A DNA stretch of 12,992 bases, taken from positions 1-12,992 of the forward strand of contig DAOTWY010000094.1 of assembly GCA_034435635.1 (NCBI GenBank), given 5' to 3'. The stretch is from DAOTWY01 sp003696565 (GTDB lineage Bacteria; Chloroflexota; Anaerolineae; Aggregatilineales; Phototrophicaceae). The notes below the pieces were generated by a model. That model made no database searches and was not told the DNA's origin. It saw only the letters and a list, made by a program, of their open reading frames with translations. A program made the position numbers and the translations under genes. Positions 6,492 to 12,992 of the stretch are shown here, one piece after another. The number at the start of each line of letters is the position of its first letter. Within the stretch, counting starts at the first letter, position 1.

Positions 6492-7082
6492 ATGTATGGT
6501 TATGATTCCACCGGGTACCGCAAGCACAGCAATAATGCTGGGTTTGGTGGCATTCTATCATTGATCGCCGCAGGGGCATTGCTCTTTAGTTACTTTATCC
6601 TCAACTGGGCAGACCTTTCCGCCGCTGTGACCTCGGGTTTATCCGCTTCGGAACGGGCACTTTTTCAACAGAATGCTCGTGCTGCCGGTATCAATCTGAC
6701 ATATAACGGCTGGGATTTAACCCAGATTATTCTTGAAATTACGACAATCGAAGATGTATTAAATATGCCAGCCAGTGGTGGTGTTATAGATAGCCAACAA
6801 CAACCACAAGATTATCTGATTGTCACATTGCCAATTGCCGGAGGGTTGGGTGTTTTATTGGGGTTAGTTGGGCTTTTTAACAATATCAAAAGTGGTTGGT
6901 TTTTGGTGTTAGTTGCCGCTCTTGGTGCTTTAGCTTATCAAGTGTTAGATTATGTGCGACTTTCAGATGAGCTACCTAGTACGATAGACATCAATACCTT
7001 GTATCAACTTGGTTTTTGGGGGGCAGCAATCAGTGGGGTACTTTTGGTAATCGGGTCATTCCTGGCGATGACTAAAAATTAA
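6492..7082 (+). CDS. Uncharacterised four-helix membrane protein
   Basis: No family recognised. The 196-residue product has a short polar N-terminus (MYGYDSTGYRKHS), a first helix at about 19-38, a large polar segment (39-107) predicted outside the cytoplasm, then helices at about 108-130, 135-153 and 173-193. Helices 2-4 are Gly/Leu-rich (IAGGLGVLLGLVGLF). The ATG at 6492 is chosen because GGAG lies eight bases upstream; the in-frame GTG at 6483 overlaps that ribosome site and is unlikely. It is a single-gene transcript, with its own promoter upstream and a terminator nine bases after its stop. The layout of two ends in the cytoplasm and one large external loop hints at a structural or sensory role, but this is guesswork. 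Confidence 0.75.
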   Translation: MYGYDSTGYRKHSNNAGFGGILSLIAAGALLFSYFILNWADLSAAVTSGLSASERALFQQNARAAGINLTYNGWDLTQIILEITTIEDVLNMPASGGVIDSQQQPQDYLIVTLPIAGGLGVLLGLVGLFNNIKSGWFLVLVAALGALAYQVLDYVRLSDELPSTIDINTLYQLGFWGAAISGVLLVIGSFLAMTKN

Positions 7083-7090
7083 TACACCAA

Positions 7091-7140
7091 GATGGGGCAT
7101 AATCAACAGACTTATCATGCCCCATCATAATAAATTTTTT
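7091..7140. terminator. Bidirectional terminator between convergent genes
   Basis: GATGGGGCAT (7091-7100) pairs perfectly over 10 bp with ATGCCCCATC (7117-7126), with a 16-base loop. On the plus strand six T occur at 7135-7140, after ATAATAAA. On the minus strand an ATTTTT run lies about a dozen bases beyond the stem. It sits between the stop codons of the membrane protein gene and the ligase-like gene and probably serves both. Confidence 0.75.
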
Positions 7141-7144
7141 AACA

Positions 7145-8947
7145 CTAACTCGGCAAATAACGCACCCGTAAAGCTTCATGAATTCGGTTAACCACCCGTA
7201 ACACAGCATCCGGGTTGAATGTTCCTGGTACGCCACCTTCCTCAACAAATGCATTGAGCAAAATCTTGCCCCAATTACCTGTACTCCGCAGCTTATAATC
7301 ATGAATATATTGCTCAATAGTTTGAGCTTGTTCTCCCGTAGGAGGCTGTAACATACGGTTCAGGCTGGCATATACCTCATCAATAGAGCGCGGTGAAATA
7401 TGCAGTTCATCTGGCAAACGTTTTAGTAAATATGCCCGCTTCATCTCATAAAATTCCGCTAGGGTCATCTCTTTACCTGTTGCTGTGCGGATAATCATAT
7501 CGCTACATTCACGGTCAGAGCGGTCATGCATTTCTCGGAATGTCGCCAAATCAAGCGGACCTAAAATTGCCCATAATTGTTGATCATCATACATCGGTTC
7601 AAGGTTTAACCCATATTTTCGGAAGTAAGACTCCAACAATGCCTGCATAAATTCAAAATCAGTCAACACCGCCGCCTGCCGTGATGCACTGATATTAACA
7701 GGCATTCCGGTACTCTCAAGCGTGCAAATCCGTTTGGTACTGCCCAAATCAGGACGCAACCGCCCTAACAAACTGTGCATGGCAGAAATCGGTGGTTGCA
7801 AACTACCATCATATAAATGTGCCCGCGCTACCGCGTTAGCACGTTCACTCTTTAATAAGCTGGCATATCGCTCCAAGTCCCCTTCAATCAAATGTGGGGA
7901 TAATGGCATTTCTATCAAATTTCCGGTAACCGTTGTCCGCCGTAAATATTCCCGTGTACATAACAATTCATCATCACAATAGCCATTCACAAACGGACCA
8001 CCCTTAAGGATGGCACTATTTGCCACCGCAGAGGCACTCCGCAACAGCGTATAAAACGCCAGTAATGCTAACCCCTCTGACCGTCCCGCTAAATCCAGAT
8101 GAATATGGCATCCTTGTAAGCGGAATACTTCTACTACATTAGCATTTTCATCCATGTGAAAACGCTTCTTCGCCTCATCCAAACGTGCCACATATTCAGG
8201 GAATTCGGCATTGACCTGGCACATCAAATCAACGGCAGTCTTGACTTTGGGATCATTAGTTAGCTTAAAATCACTATAAATCGGATAACAAGACAAAATC
8301 GCAGTATTTAAACCAGTTGCCTCGCTAGATGCCGCCAATGCAGACATAATTCCATCTAACGCGCTTCGTGTTCGTTGATACCCCACCCCAGGCGCAACAT
8401 GCACTTCAATTTGATACTGACATGCCTCACGGTCAACCTCTGGCGTAATCCCCAATCGTCTTGCATAGAGCTGATAAGTCTCAATATACCGTTGCGACTC
8501 TTCCTCGTTAGGCGGTGTGCCATCAGGATGCAATAACCCTAATTCTAATTCAGCTCCTAACGCTCGCATCTGCGTTGTCGGGTCATCTGTTTCATGAATA
8601 TTGGTGTGGTTTACACTAGGGTTCATGTTATAGCTGACGATACTCTTCGCTAGTGTTTTACCACTGCGATACCGGCTACTGACGACACTGCCTAAAATGT
8701 ATTGATAATCGCCATGGTCTGCCAAATAAACATTCGCTGATTTACTATCCGCTGTTCCATAATAAGCTTTGATAGGCACACCGATCGCCTCAGCTAATCG
8801 ATCAAGAGGTAGCTCATCATCTGTCACTTCAGAAGCAATTTCCTTCAAAAGTGCATTAAATTTTCGTTTTTCCTCTTCAATCTGTTGCCAGGGAATCGCC
8901 TCACTAAATGCAATCAACGCTTCATTCGATGGTAGGGGGGTATCCAT
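7145..8947 (-). CDS. Putative carboxylate-amine ligase, glutamate-cysteine-ligase-like
   Basis: A 600-residue soluble protein resembling the glutamine-synthetase-fold group of glutamate-cysteine ligases and carboxylate-amine ligases, which activate a carboxylate with ATP and join it to an amine. Supporting motifs are GAELELGLLHPDG (131-143, like the metal-binding GxExE start of the fold), QYQIEVHVAPG (177-187), GCHIHLDLAG (279-288, like the GxHxHxx strand) and CTLESTGMPV (408-417). The first 125 residues contain SGKTLAKSIVSYNMNP (95-110) and are not part of the usual small ligase, so the protein is longer than YbdK-type enzymes. The ATG at 8947 is preferred: AGAGGG is nine bases upstream and a promoter fits it, whereas the ATG at 8971 lacks a ribosome site. 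The substrate pair is unknown; an inactive or divergent homologue cannot be excluded. Confidence 0.6.
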   Translation of the reverse strand: MDTPLPSNEALIAFSEAIPWQQIEEEKRKFNALLKEIASEVTDDELPLDRLAEAIGVPIKAYYGTADSKSANVYLADHGDYQYILGSVVSSRYRSGKTLAKSIVSYNMNPSVNHTNIHETDDPTTQMRALGAELELGLLHPDGTPPNEEESQRYIETYQLYARRLGITPEVDREACQYQIEVHVAPGVGYQRTRSALDGIMSALAASSEATGLNTAILSCYPIYSDFKLTNDPKVKTAVDLMCQVNAEFPEYVARLDEAKKRFHMDENANVVEVFRLQGCHIHLDLAGRSEGLALLAFYTLLRSASAVANSAILKGGPFVNGYCDDELLCTREYLRRTTVTGNLIEMPLSPHLIEGDLERYASLLKSERANAVARAHLYDGSLQPPISAMHSLLGRLRPDLGSTKRICTLESTGMPVNISASRQAAVLTDFEFMQALLESYFRKYGLNLEPMYDDQQLWAILGPLDLATFREMHDRSDRECSDMIIRTATGKEMTLAEFYEMKRAYLLKRLPDELHISPRSIDEVYASLNRMLQPPTGEQAQTIEQYIHDYKLRSTGNWGKILLNAFVEEGGVPGTFNPDAVLRVVNRIHEALRVRYLPS

Positions 8948-8980
8948 AATAAGCATCCCTCTTGTGATCATTATCTATCA

Positions 8981-9009
8981 ATTGTGGCTAATCCTAGTCT
9001 ACTCATCAA
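8981..9009 (-). promoter_or_regulatory. Candidate promoter of the ligase-like gene
   Basis: On the minus strand TTGATG (9009-9004), 17 bases, then CACAAT (8986-8981); each hexamer matches four of six consensus positions. The start would fall near 8974, leaving a leader of about 27 bases that includes AGAGGG, which favours translation from 8947. Confidence 0.4.
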
Positions 9010-9065
9010 GGTTTAATTTTGCACAAGATTGGACGTACATTTTATACATCTACTCCCTTCCACTG

Positions 9066-9074
9066 TGCTATAAT
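9066..9074 (+). promoter_or_regulatory. Extended -10 promoter of icd
   Basis: TGCTATAAT is a perfect extended -10 element. The sequence 17 bases upstream (ACATCT) is not a -35 box, as expected for this promoter type. The predicted start is near 9081, giving a leader of about 40 bases that ends in the ribosome site AAGGAG (9108-9113), eight bases before the ATG. Confidence 0.7.
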
Positions 9075-9121
9075 CGTAGTGTTTGCTCAAACATATTGCT
9101 TTATTTTAAGGAGTTCACCCT

Positions 9122-10372
9122 ATGGGGTACGATAAAATCACAGTGCCAGAACAAGGCGAAAGAATCACCGTGTCTAATGGGAAGTTACACGTCCCCGATA
9201 ACCCTATCCTGTTGTTTATTGAAGGCGATGGCATTGGCTATGACATCATGACTGCCAGTAAACGGGTATGGGATGCAGCTGTTCAAAAAGCATATAACGG
9301 TAACCGTAAAATCAGCTGGATGGAAGTCTACGCTGGAGAAAAAGCCGCTAGTGTTTATGATGGTAATTTTATGCCAGAAGAAACATTTGAGGCATTACGC
9401 GAATTTAAAGTCGGCATTAAAGGTCCACTTACCACACCAGTCGGTGGCGGCTTCCGTAGCCTGAACGTCACCCTGCGGCAAGTGCTTGATCTTTATAGTT
9501 GCATCCGCCCAGTTCGTTGGTATCGCGGTGTGCCTTCTCCATTAAAAAACCCTCAAGATGTTGATGTTGTGATCTTCCGGGAAAACACAGAAGACATCTA
9601 CGCCGGTATCGAATTTGAAGCCGGTACACCAGAAAATAAAAAGCTTGCCAAGTTTTTACGAGAAGAATTGAACGCAAACGGATTCTTTGAAGATGCTGGT
9701 TTAGGTATTAAACCGATCAGCGAATTTGGCAGCAAACGTCTGATCCGCGCCGCCATTCAATACGCCATTGACCGTAACCGTAAAAGCGTCACCTTGGTGC
9801 ATAAAGGTAATATCCAAAAGTTCACGGAAGGTGCCTTCCAAAAGTGGGGCTATGAAGTTGCCGCACAAGAATTTCCAGATCAAACCATTTCATGGGATGA
9901 GGTCGCCAAGCATCACAACGGTAAAGTCCCAGAAGGCAAAATTCTAATTCAAGATGTGATTGCCGATATTATGTTCCAAAAAATGCTGCTACGCCCCAGT
10001 GAGCATGATGTCATCGCCACCACCAACCTCAACGGGGATTATCTGAGTGATGCACTTGCCGCAGAAGTTGGCGGGGTTGGCATCGCCCCAGGTGCTAACA
10101 TTGGCGATGAAGTCGCCTTGTTTGAAGCCACACATGGCACCGCGCCCAAATATACTAATTTGGACAAAGTTAATCCTGGCTCTTTAATGTTCAGCGGTGT
10201 GATGATGCTGGAGCATCTTGGATGGTTTGAAGCGGCTGATCTCATTACCAAAGCTTATGAAAAAACCTTAGACGAGCGTGTCGTCACCTATGACTTCGCC
10301 CGGCAAATGGAAGGGGCTAAAGAAGTCAAGACCAGCGAGTTTGCCACACGTATTATCGAAAATATGGAATAG
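9122..10372 (+). CDS. icd: NADP-dependent isocitrate dehydrogenase
   Basis: A 416-residue enzyme of the TCA cycle, converting isocitrate to 2-oxoglutarate and CO2 with NADP reduction. It is close in length and sequence to the homodimeric E. coli Icd type. The substrate site shows Ser113 and Asn115 (FRSLNVTLR), Arg119, Arg129, Arg153 and Tyr160 (FRENTEDIY), and Lys228 (LVHKGN). Metal ligands lie in QDVIAD (Asp278, Asp282) and LNGDYLSD (Asp306). NADP rather than NAD specificity is indicated by Lys343-Tyr344 (GTAPKY) and by Tyr390 and Arg394 (TYDFAR). Ser113 is the residue phosphorylated by AceK in enterobacteria, but no such kinase is in the window. The start is fixed by AAGGAG and an extended -10 promoter. 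No terminator follows directly, so some transcripts may read into the response-regulator gene. Confidence 0.97.
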   Translation: MGYDKITVPEQGERITVSNGKLHVPDNPILLFIEGDGIGYDIMTASKRVWDAAVQKAYNGNRKISWMEVYAGEKAASVYDGNFMPEETFEALREFKVGIKGPLTTPVGGGFRSLNVTLRQVLDLYSCIRPVRWYRGVPSPLKNPQDVDVVIFRENTEDIYAGIEFEAGTPENKKLAKFLREELNANGFFEDAGLGIKPISEFGSKRLIRAAIQYAIDRNRKSVTLVHKGNIQKFTEGAFQKWGYEVAAQEFPDQTISWDEVAKHHNGKVPEGKILIQDVIADIMFQKMLLRPSEHDVIATTNLNGDYLSDALAAEVGGVGIAPGANIGDEVALFEATHGTAPKYTNLDKVNPGSLMFSGVMMLEHLGWFEAADLITKAYEKTLDERVVTYDFARQMEGAKEVKTSEFATRIIENME

Positions 10373-10386
10373 TATCTACTCTCATG

Positions 10387-10424
10387 GTGTGCCGGATGTC
10401 TCCTCAACAAAGACATGCCGACAC
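10387..10424 (+). other. Stem-loop between icd and the response-regulator gene
   Basis: ATGTCT (10396-10401) pairs with AGACAT (10411-10416) around a 9-base loop. The stem is extended by CGG/CCG and GTGT/ACAC with small bulges, 13 bp in all. There is no T-tract, so it is more likely an mRNA-stabilising or processing hairpin than a terminator. Confidence 0.35.
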
Positions 10425-10462
10425 ATCAGCTTGCCACACGATTAATCAAACACATCATATAG
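10411..10462 (+). repeat. Degenerate copy of the icd 3' end
   Basis: Compared with icd bases 10321-10372, this segment at an exact 90-base offset keeps the 10-mer TTGCCACACG and an in-phase TAG; about 32 of 52 positions match. Translated in that frame it reads QLATRLIKHII-stop, against EFATRIIENME-stop for icd. It may be the remnant of a short tandem duplication, or coincidence. Confidence 0.35.
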
Positions 10463-10473
10463 AAAGGGTATCA

Positions 10474-10842
10474 ATGCGGATATTAGTGGTGGATGACGAT
10501 GTGCTAAATCGTGATATGTTAGAAGGTTATCTTATGGCAATTGGTTATGATCCTGTCTTGGCACACGGTGGTCAGCAAGCCCTTAAAATGTTGGAAGACT
10601 TCACTCCTGAACTCATTTTGCTTGATGTGCGTATGCCAGATATGTCTGGCTATGAGTTTTGTCAGATCGTGCGCAACAATCCAACAACCGCCCACATACC
10701 AGTGGTTATGATGACCGCATTAGAACTAACCGACACCGATTTAGCAACCATGGAACAAGCGGGGGCTAATGGCGTTATACCCCGTGGATTAAAACTAAAT
10801 GAGTTTCAGGCTCAAATTCAACAATATCTACCTGACGCTTAA
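10474..10842 (+). CDS. Single-domain response regulator receiver protein
   Basis: A 122-residue CheY-like receiver domain without an output domain, expected to accept a phosphoryl group from a histidine kinase and signal by protein contacts. The acidic triplet is Asp7-Asp8-Asp9 (LVVDDD), the phospho-acceptor is Asp51 (LLDVRMPDMSGYEF) and the switch Thr is Thr81 (VVMMTAL). The normally invariant Lys-Pro after beta-5 is Arg104-Gly105 (GVIPRGLKL), which is unusual. The ATG at 10474 is chosen because GAAAGGG ends five bases upstream and it gives the standard MRILVVDDD start; an upstream ATG at 10384 would add 30 residues with no ribosome site. No kinase is nearby. It may be cotranscribed with icd or with the SH3b gene 72 bases downstream. 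Confidence 0.9.
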   Translation: MRILVVDDDVLNRDMLEGYLMAIGYDPVLAHGGQQALKMLEDFTPELILLDVRMPDMSGYEFCQIVRNNPTTAHIPVVMMTALELTDTDLATMEQAGANGVIPRGLKLNEFQAQIQQYLPDA

Positions 10843-10882
10843 TCAACGATCCATATACAGGCTTGATATTCCGAGTTATGCT

Positions 10883-10896
10883 TACCTCAAGAGGTA
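10883..10896 (+). other. Palindromic hairpin ahead of the SH3b gene
   Basis: TACCTC and GAGGTA flank AA as an inverted repeat, directly followed by the purine-rich TAGGAG that is the probable ribosome site. Formation of this short hairpin could influence access to that site. It could also be an operator. Confidence 0.3.
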
Positions 10897-10914
10897 TAGG
10901 AGTAGCTCAACCCG

Positions 10915-11574
10915 ATGATGCGCCCCAAAACTCACAATAAAAGACCAACCCCGTCTAATGGGGGAACACCAGCATGGCTTATTTTCTTGTTAGGGATTGC
11001 CGTTGTTTTTGGATTATATTATTTGTGGTTGGGGTTTCGGGATTTTGCGGAAGAAGGGCTAGACCAAATTGAACAAGTTACCCAACAAGCAGCCGTCATC
11101 ATTACATCCACCCAGGTGCAAATTCAAATTCAAGAGACGCAAGCACAAATCACCCCCCCGCCTACTTTTACCCCCATTCCTGATTGTCAGGATTTCCGAG
11201 TGATCGTTGATCGCGCATTAATTCGTAACGCACCTAGCACCACCGCCGCTATTTTAGATTCTGCTGATTTTGGTGAAATCCTATGTGTCATTCAACCAGA
11301 CGTGCGAGATATTGAATGGTATCTATTAGATTTAAACCCAGAAACGCGCCGAATCAATGAAGGATACATTTTTAGTAATCTCGTTGAGGCAGTCAACCCC
11401 ACACCAACACCAACCGACACCTATACCCCGGCTCCTACCGTTACCCCTCTCCCAACACGTTTGCCGACTAACACGTTTACCCCTGCACCAACGAACACAC
11501 CAAACCCAAATGCAACACCCACCCCCACCCCAACCCGTGAACCAACACCAACTATTGCTATTCAGTCCGCATAA
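10915..11574 (+). CDS. Membrane-anchored SH3b-domain protein with Thr/Pro-rich tail
   Basis: A 219-residue surface protein. A short basic cytoplasmic N-terminus precedes one membrane helix (about 20-40, WLIFLLGIAVVFGLYYLWLGF), then a Gln/Thr-rich, possibly coiled segment (47-80) and a bacterial SH3-like fold (about 91-160). The start of the SH3-like region, VIVDRALIRNAPSTTAAIL, is the typical strand with the RxxP/S signature, and GYIFSNLV closes it. Cys91 and Cys124 could form a disulfide outside the cell. The tail (161-213) is a Thr/Pro/Asn low-complexity linker. SH3b domains usually bind cell-wall peptides or polymers, so wall tethering is likely but inferred. AGGAG (10898-10902) is 12 bases before the ATG, slightly long; a second ATG follows at 10918. 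The next gene, 76 bases on, also encodes a membrane protein. Confidence 0.75.
   Translation: MMRPKTHNKRPTPSNGGTPAWLIFLLGIAVVFGLYYLWLGFRDFAEEGLDQIEQVTQQAAVIITSTQVQIQIQETQAQITPPPTFTPIPDCQDFRVIVDRALIRNAPSTTAAILDSADFGEILCVIQPDVRDIEWYLLDLNPETRRINEGYIFSNLVEAVNPTPTPTDTYTPAPTVTPLPTRLPTNTFTPAPTNTPNPNATPTPTPTREPTPTIAIQSA
11395..11553 (+). repeat. Thr/Pro low-complexity coding repeat
   Basis: About 53 codons dominated by ACN and CCN, encoding runs such as TPTPTDTYTPAPTVTPLPT. The units are imperfect and use varied codons, so selection appears to act on the protein composition rather than on the DNA repeat. It probably forms an extended, possibly glycosylated linker. Confidence 0.65.
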
Positions 11575-11594
11575 GGATGTAACATTAGCGGTTT

Positions 11595-11623
11595 TTCGAT
11601 TTACAGCTAAAATTAAATACAAT
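11595..11623 (+). promoter_or_regulatory. Weak candidate promoter before the 417-residue gene
   Basis: TACAAT (11618-11623) is a good -10 box, but the hexamer 17 bases upstream (TTCGAT) is poor. The gene may instead be read from the SH3b gene upstream, from which no terminator separates it. Confidence 0.3.
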
Positions 11624-11650
11624 CTAAAAATCTACTGAGGGGACACAATA

Positions 11651-12904
11651 ATGTTCAATACATCGATTATTGAAGTAGCGGTTGGGCTGTTTTTCATTTT
11701 TGCGTTAATGGCGTTACTTGTGACCCAAACCAATACCATCATCACCAACACATTAAACCTGCGTGCCAAACAGTTAAAATCCGGGCTAATGACCTTAATC
11801 ACTGATGAGCGTATCCAAGCAAAACTACTGGCTCATCCATTAATCAATATGGTAGAAGAAAATATCACCGGCGAATTAACTCCAGAAAAAATTAAAGAAA
11901 TTATCAACAGCCCACCGACTAACCTCACTTATATTTCACCAGAAACCTTTACAGAGACCATCATTAACTTGCTCATTGAAGAAGCACAAGCGCAGCTTTT
12001 TGAAGCTATCCATAACGCAATCAACACATTAGGGCACGGCGTAGAGAAATCCGAATTAAGAGAATGCCTCAATACCTTGCGCAACACTTTCTCTGAGGAG
12101 AACCTGCGGCATATCTACGCGCTCGTTTATAAACTAGAGGATGGCGACGTTAAAACAGCCCTCCAAACCAGTTTACAAACGTTAGAAAATGTTTTTAATA
12201 GTATTGAAGCGCGTAGTGAGGAAGTCATCCCGCTGTTACAAGGAGCTAAAAATATTGCAGATAGCCAACTCCGTGCAGCGTTGGAATCAATCCTGCGCAC
12301 TGCGGAGAATTTAAACGATGCTCGCAAGAAAATTGAACACTGGTTCAACGATGGCATGGGGCGTGTTACCAGTATTTTTAAGAAAAATCTGATGTGGTGG
12401 TCACTTACTGTCGCGTTTATCTATTGCCTTGTCCTTAATGTGGATACTCTTGCCATCGGGCAAGCACTTTGGGAAGACCCCCAACTGCGAGCTTCCGTCG
12501 CAGAAGCCGCCCGTAATTATAATGCAGACCCTATCACTAACCCTGATCTTGAAATAGAGATCGACCCTAACTTACCACCAGAAGAAACGACGTTAGAAGA
12601 TATCAGCATGAGCGTGCAGCAAGCACAACAAACTGCCCAAGAATTAGTCTCCCTTCAATTACCCCTTGGATGGCAATATACCCCGGTTACTGATGAGATG
12701 GTACAACAAAGCCTGACCTTTGGCTTCCCAGACCCACGCTCAAACCCTCGTAACTTCTGGAATTTTATTCCAGGTAATTCTCCAAATTGGTTTATTTTGA
12801 TATTAGGTAAACTGATCGGATTAACAGCCACCACCATTGCAGCCGCTCAGGGTGCGCCCTTTTGGTTTGATTTACTCAAAAAGCTCACTAGCCCTAGCAA
12901 ATAA
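11651..12904 (+). CDS. Conserved uncharacterised membrane protein
   Basis: A 417-residue protein with an N-terminal membrane helix (about 7-26) and a long, charged, mostly helical central part (about 35-245) with possible coiled-coil stretches around 110-225. A second helix lies at about 249-268, followed by an acidic linker (290-335) and a C-terminal hydrophobic segment (about 378-400). The features WFNDGMGRVTSIFKKN (231-246), VLNVDTLAIGQALW (261-274) and GAPFWFDLLKKL (401-412) match my memory of a widespread bacterial family of hypothetical membrane proteins with no assigned function. The start is supported by GAGGGG (11637-11642), eight bases before the ATG. It is the last gene of the plus-strand group, ended by a hairpin seven bases after the stop. 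An envelope role together with the SH3b protein is inference. Confidence 0.75.
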   Translation: MFNTSIIEVAVGLFFIFALMALLVTQTNTIITNTLNLRAKQLKSGLMTLITDERIQAKLLAHPLINMVEENITGELTPEKIKEIINSPPTNLTYISPETFTETIINLLIEEAQAQLFEAIHNAINTLGHGVEKSELRECLNTLRNTFSEENLRHIYALVYKLEDGDVKTALQTSLQTLENVFNSIEARSEEVIPLLQGAKNIADSQLRAALESILRTAENLNDARKKIEHWFNDGMGRVTSIFKKNLMWWSLTVAFIYCLVLNVDTLAIGQALWEDPQLRASVAEAARNYNADPITNPDLEIEIDPNLPPEETTLEDISMSVQQAQQTAQELVSLQLPLGWQYTPVTDEMVQQSLTFGFPDPRSNPRNFWNFIPGNSPNWFILILGKLIGLTATTIAAAQGAPFWFDLLKKLTSPSK

Positions 12905-12906
12905 CA

Positions 12907-12938
12907 AAAATGGGCGTGCCCCCACGCCCACCCATTTT
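12907..12938. terminator. Bidirectional terminator at the end of the plus-strand group
   Basis: TGGGCGTG (12911-12918) pairs with CACGCCCA (12923-12930) across CCCC. An alternative outer pairing AAAATGGG (12907-12914) with CCCATTTT (12931-12938) also exists. On the minus strand the stem is followed at once by TTTTTG, a good terminator for a gene coming from the right; on the plus strand the T-run is only TTTT after CCCA. Confidence 0.7.
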
Positions 12939-12958
12939 AGTATCTCTTTCATCATTGA

Positions 12959-12992
12959 CTACGCCCGTTCTGTTAAGCTAATCCCCATCGTA
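12959..12992 (-). CDS. Possible 3' end of a minus-strand gene, cut by the window
   Basis: On the minus strand one frame is open from the window edge to a TAG at 12961-12959 and would encode a product ending in TMGISLTERA. The minus-strand terminator with five T at 12906-12930 fits a gene ending here. Ten codons are too few to identify a product, and the assignment rests on the terminator and frame alone. Confidence 0.3.
   Translation of the reverse strand, partial: TMGISLTERA

Noticed and set aside
8769..9251. Plus-strand 160-codon frame spanning the ligase-icd intergenic region
   Set aside because: It runs antisense to the ligase-like gene, through the icd promoter and into icd in another frame; no domain seen.
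10384..10473. 30-residue N-terminal extension of the response regulator
   Set aside because: The upstream ATG lacks a ribosome site, while the ATG at 10474 has GAAAGGG and gives the standard receiver start.
11332..11638. Open frames on both strands over the Thr/Pro-rich tail
   Set aside because: The low-complexity ACN/CCN composition removes stop codons in other frames; products are Trp/Gly/Cys- or Pro/Gln-rich and not protein-like.

Overview
The window looks like a stretch of ordinary chromosome from a bacterium of moderate GC content, most likely a member of the Chloroflexota (Anaerolineae-like). That placement is inference from gene content and style: a single RNase J, an L,D-transpeptidase combining a membrane anchor, LysM and YkuD domain, an SH3b protein with a long Thr/Pro-rich tail, and several small multi-pass membrane proteins without obvious relatives. 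No rRNA, tRNA, CRISPR array, transposase or phage gene was found, and genes on both strands share similar composition.

Left part (1-2655): a strong plus-strand intrinsic terminator (91-118) ends a gene lying off the left edge. A 277-base gene-free stretch with an inverted repeat and a 12-bp palindrome follows. Then come two minus-strand genes, a cupin protein (2171-2515) and the cell-wall L,D-transpeptidase (396-2126). The cupin promoter is clear. The 140-base divergent region also holds a probable plus-strand promoter.

Centre-left (2656-7140): a GH13 alpha-amylase-family enzyme is translationally coupled (TAATG) to a four-helix membrane protein. This pair meets RNase J (4626-6287, minus) stop codon to stop codon with no base between. 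RNase J and a second unknown four-helix membrane protein (6492-7082) are divergent, each with its own promoter in a 204-base region. A bidirectional terminator (7091-7140) closes the membrane-protein gene.

Centre-right (7145-10372): a 600-residue protein resembling the glutamate-cysteine ligase/carboxylate-amine ligase group (minus) is divergent from NADP-type isocitrate dehydrogenase (icd, plus). The icd gene has a perfect extended -10 promoter and a strong ribosome binding site.

Right part (10373-12992): three co-directional genes follow: a stand-alone response-regulator receiver domain, a membrane-anchored SH3b protein, and a 417-residue membrane protein of a conserved uncharacterised family. 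A hairpin terminator at 12911-12938 closes the group and probably also ends a minus-strand gene that runs off the right edge.

The genes do not form one obvious pathway. The observations most worth checking are: an unusual TFGC in place of SHGC in the L,D-transpeptidase active site; a receiver domain whose usual Lys-Pro is Arg-Gly; a degenerate copy of the 3' end of icd 90 bases downstream of itself; a shared two-block element in two intergenic regions; and the SH3b/417-residue membrane-protein pair. I saw no clear evidence of a wholly new system.
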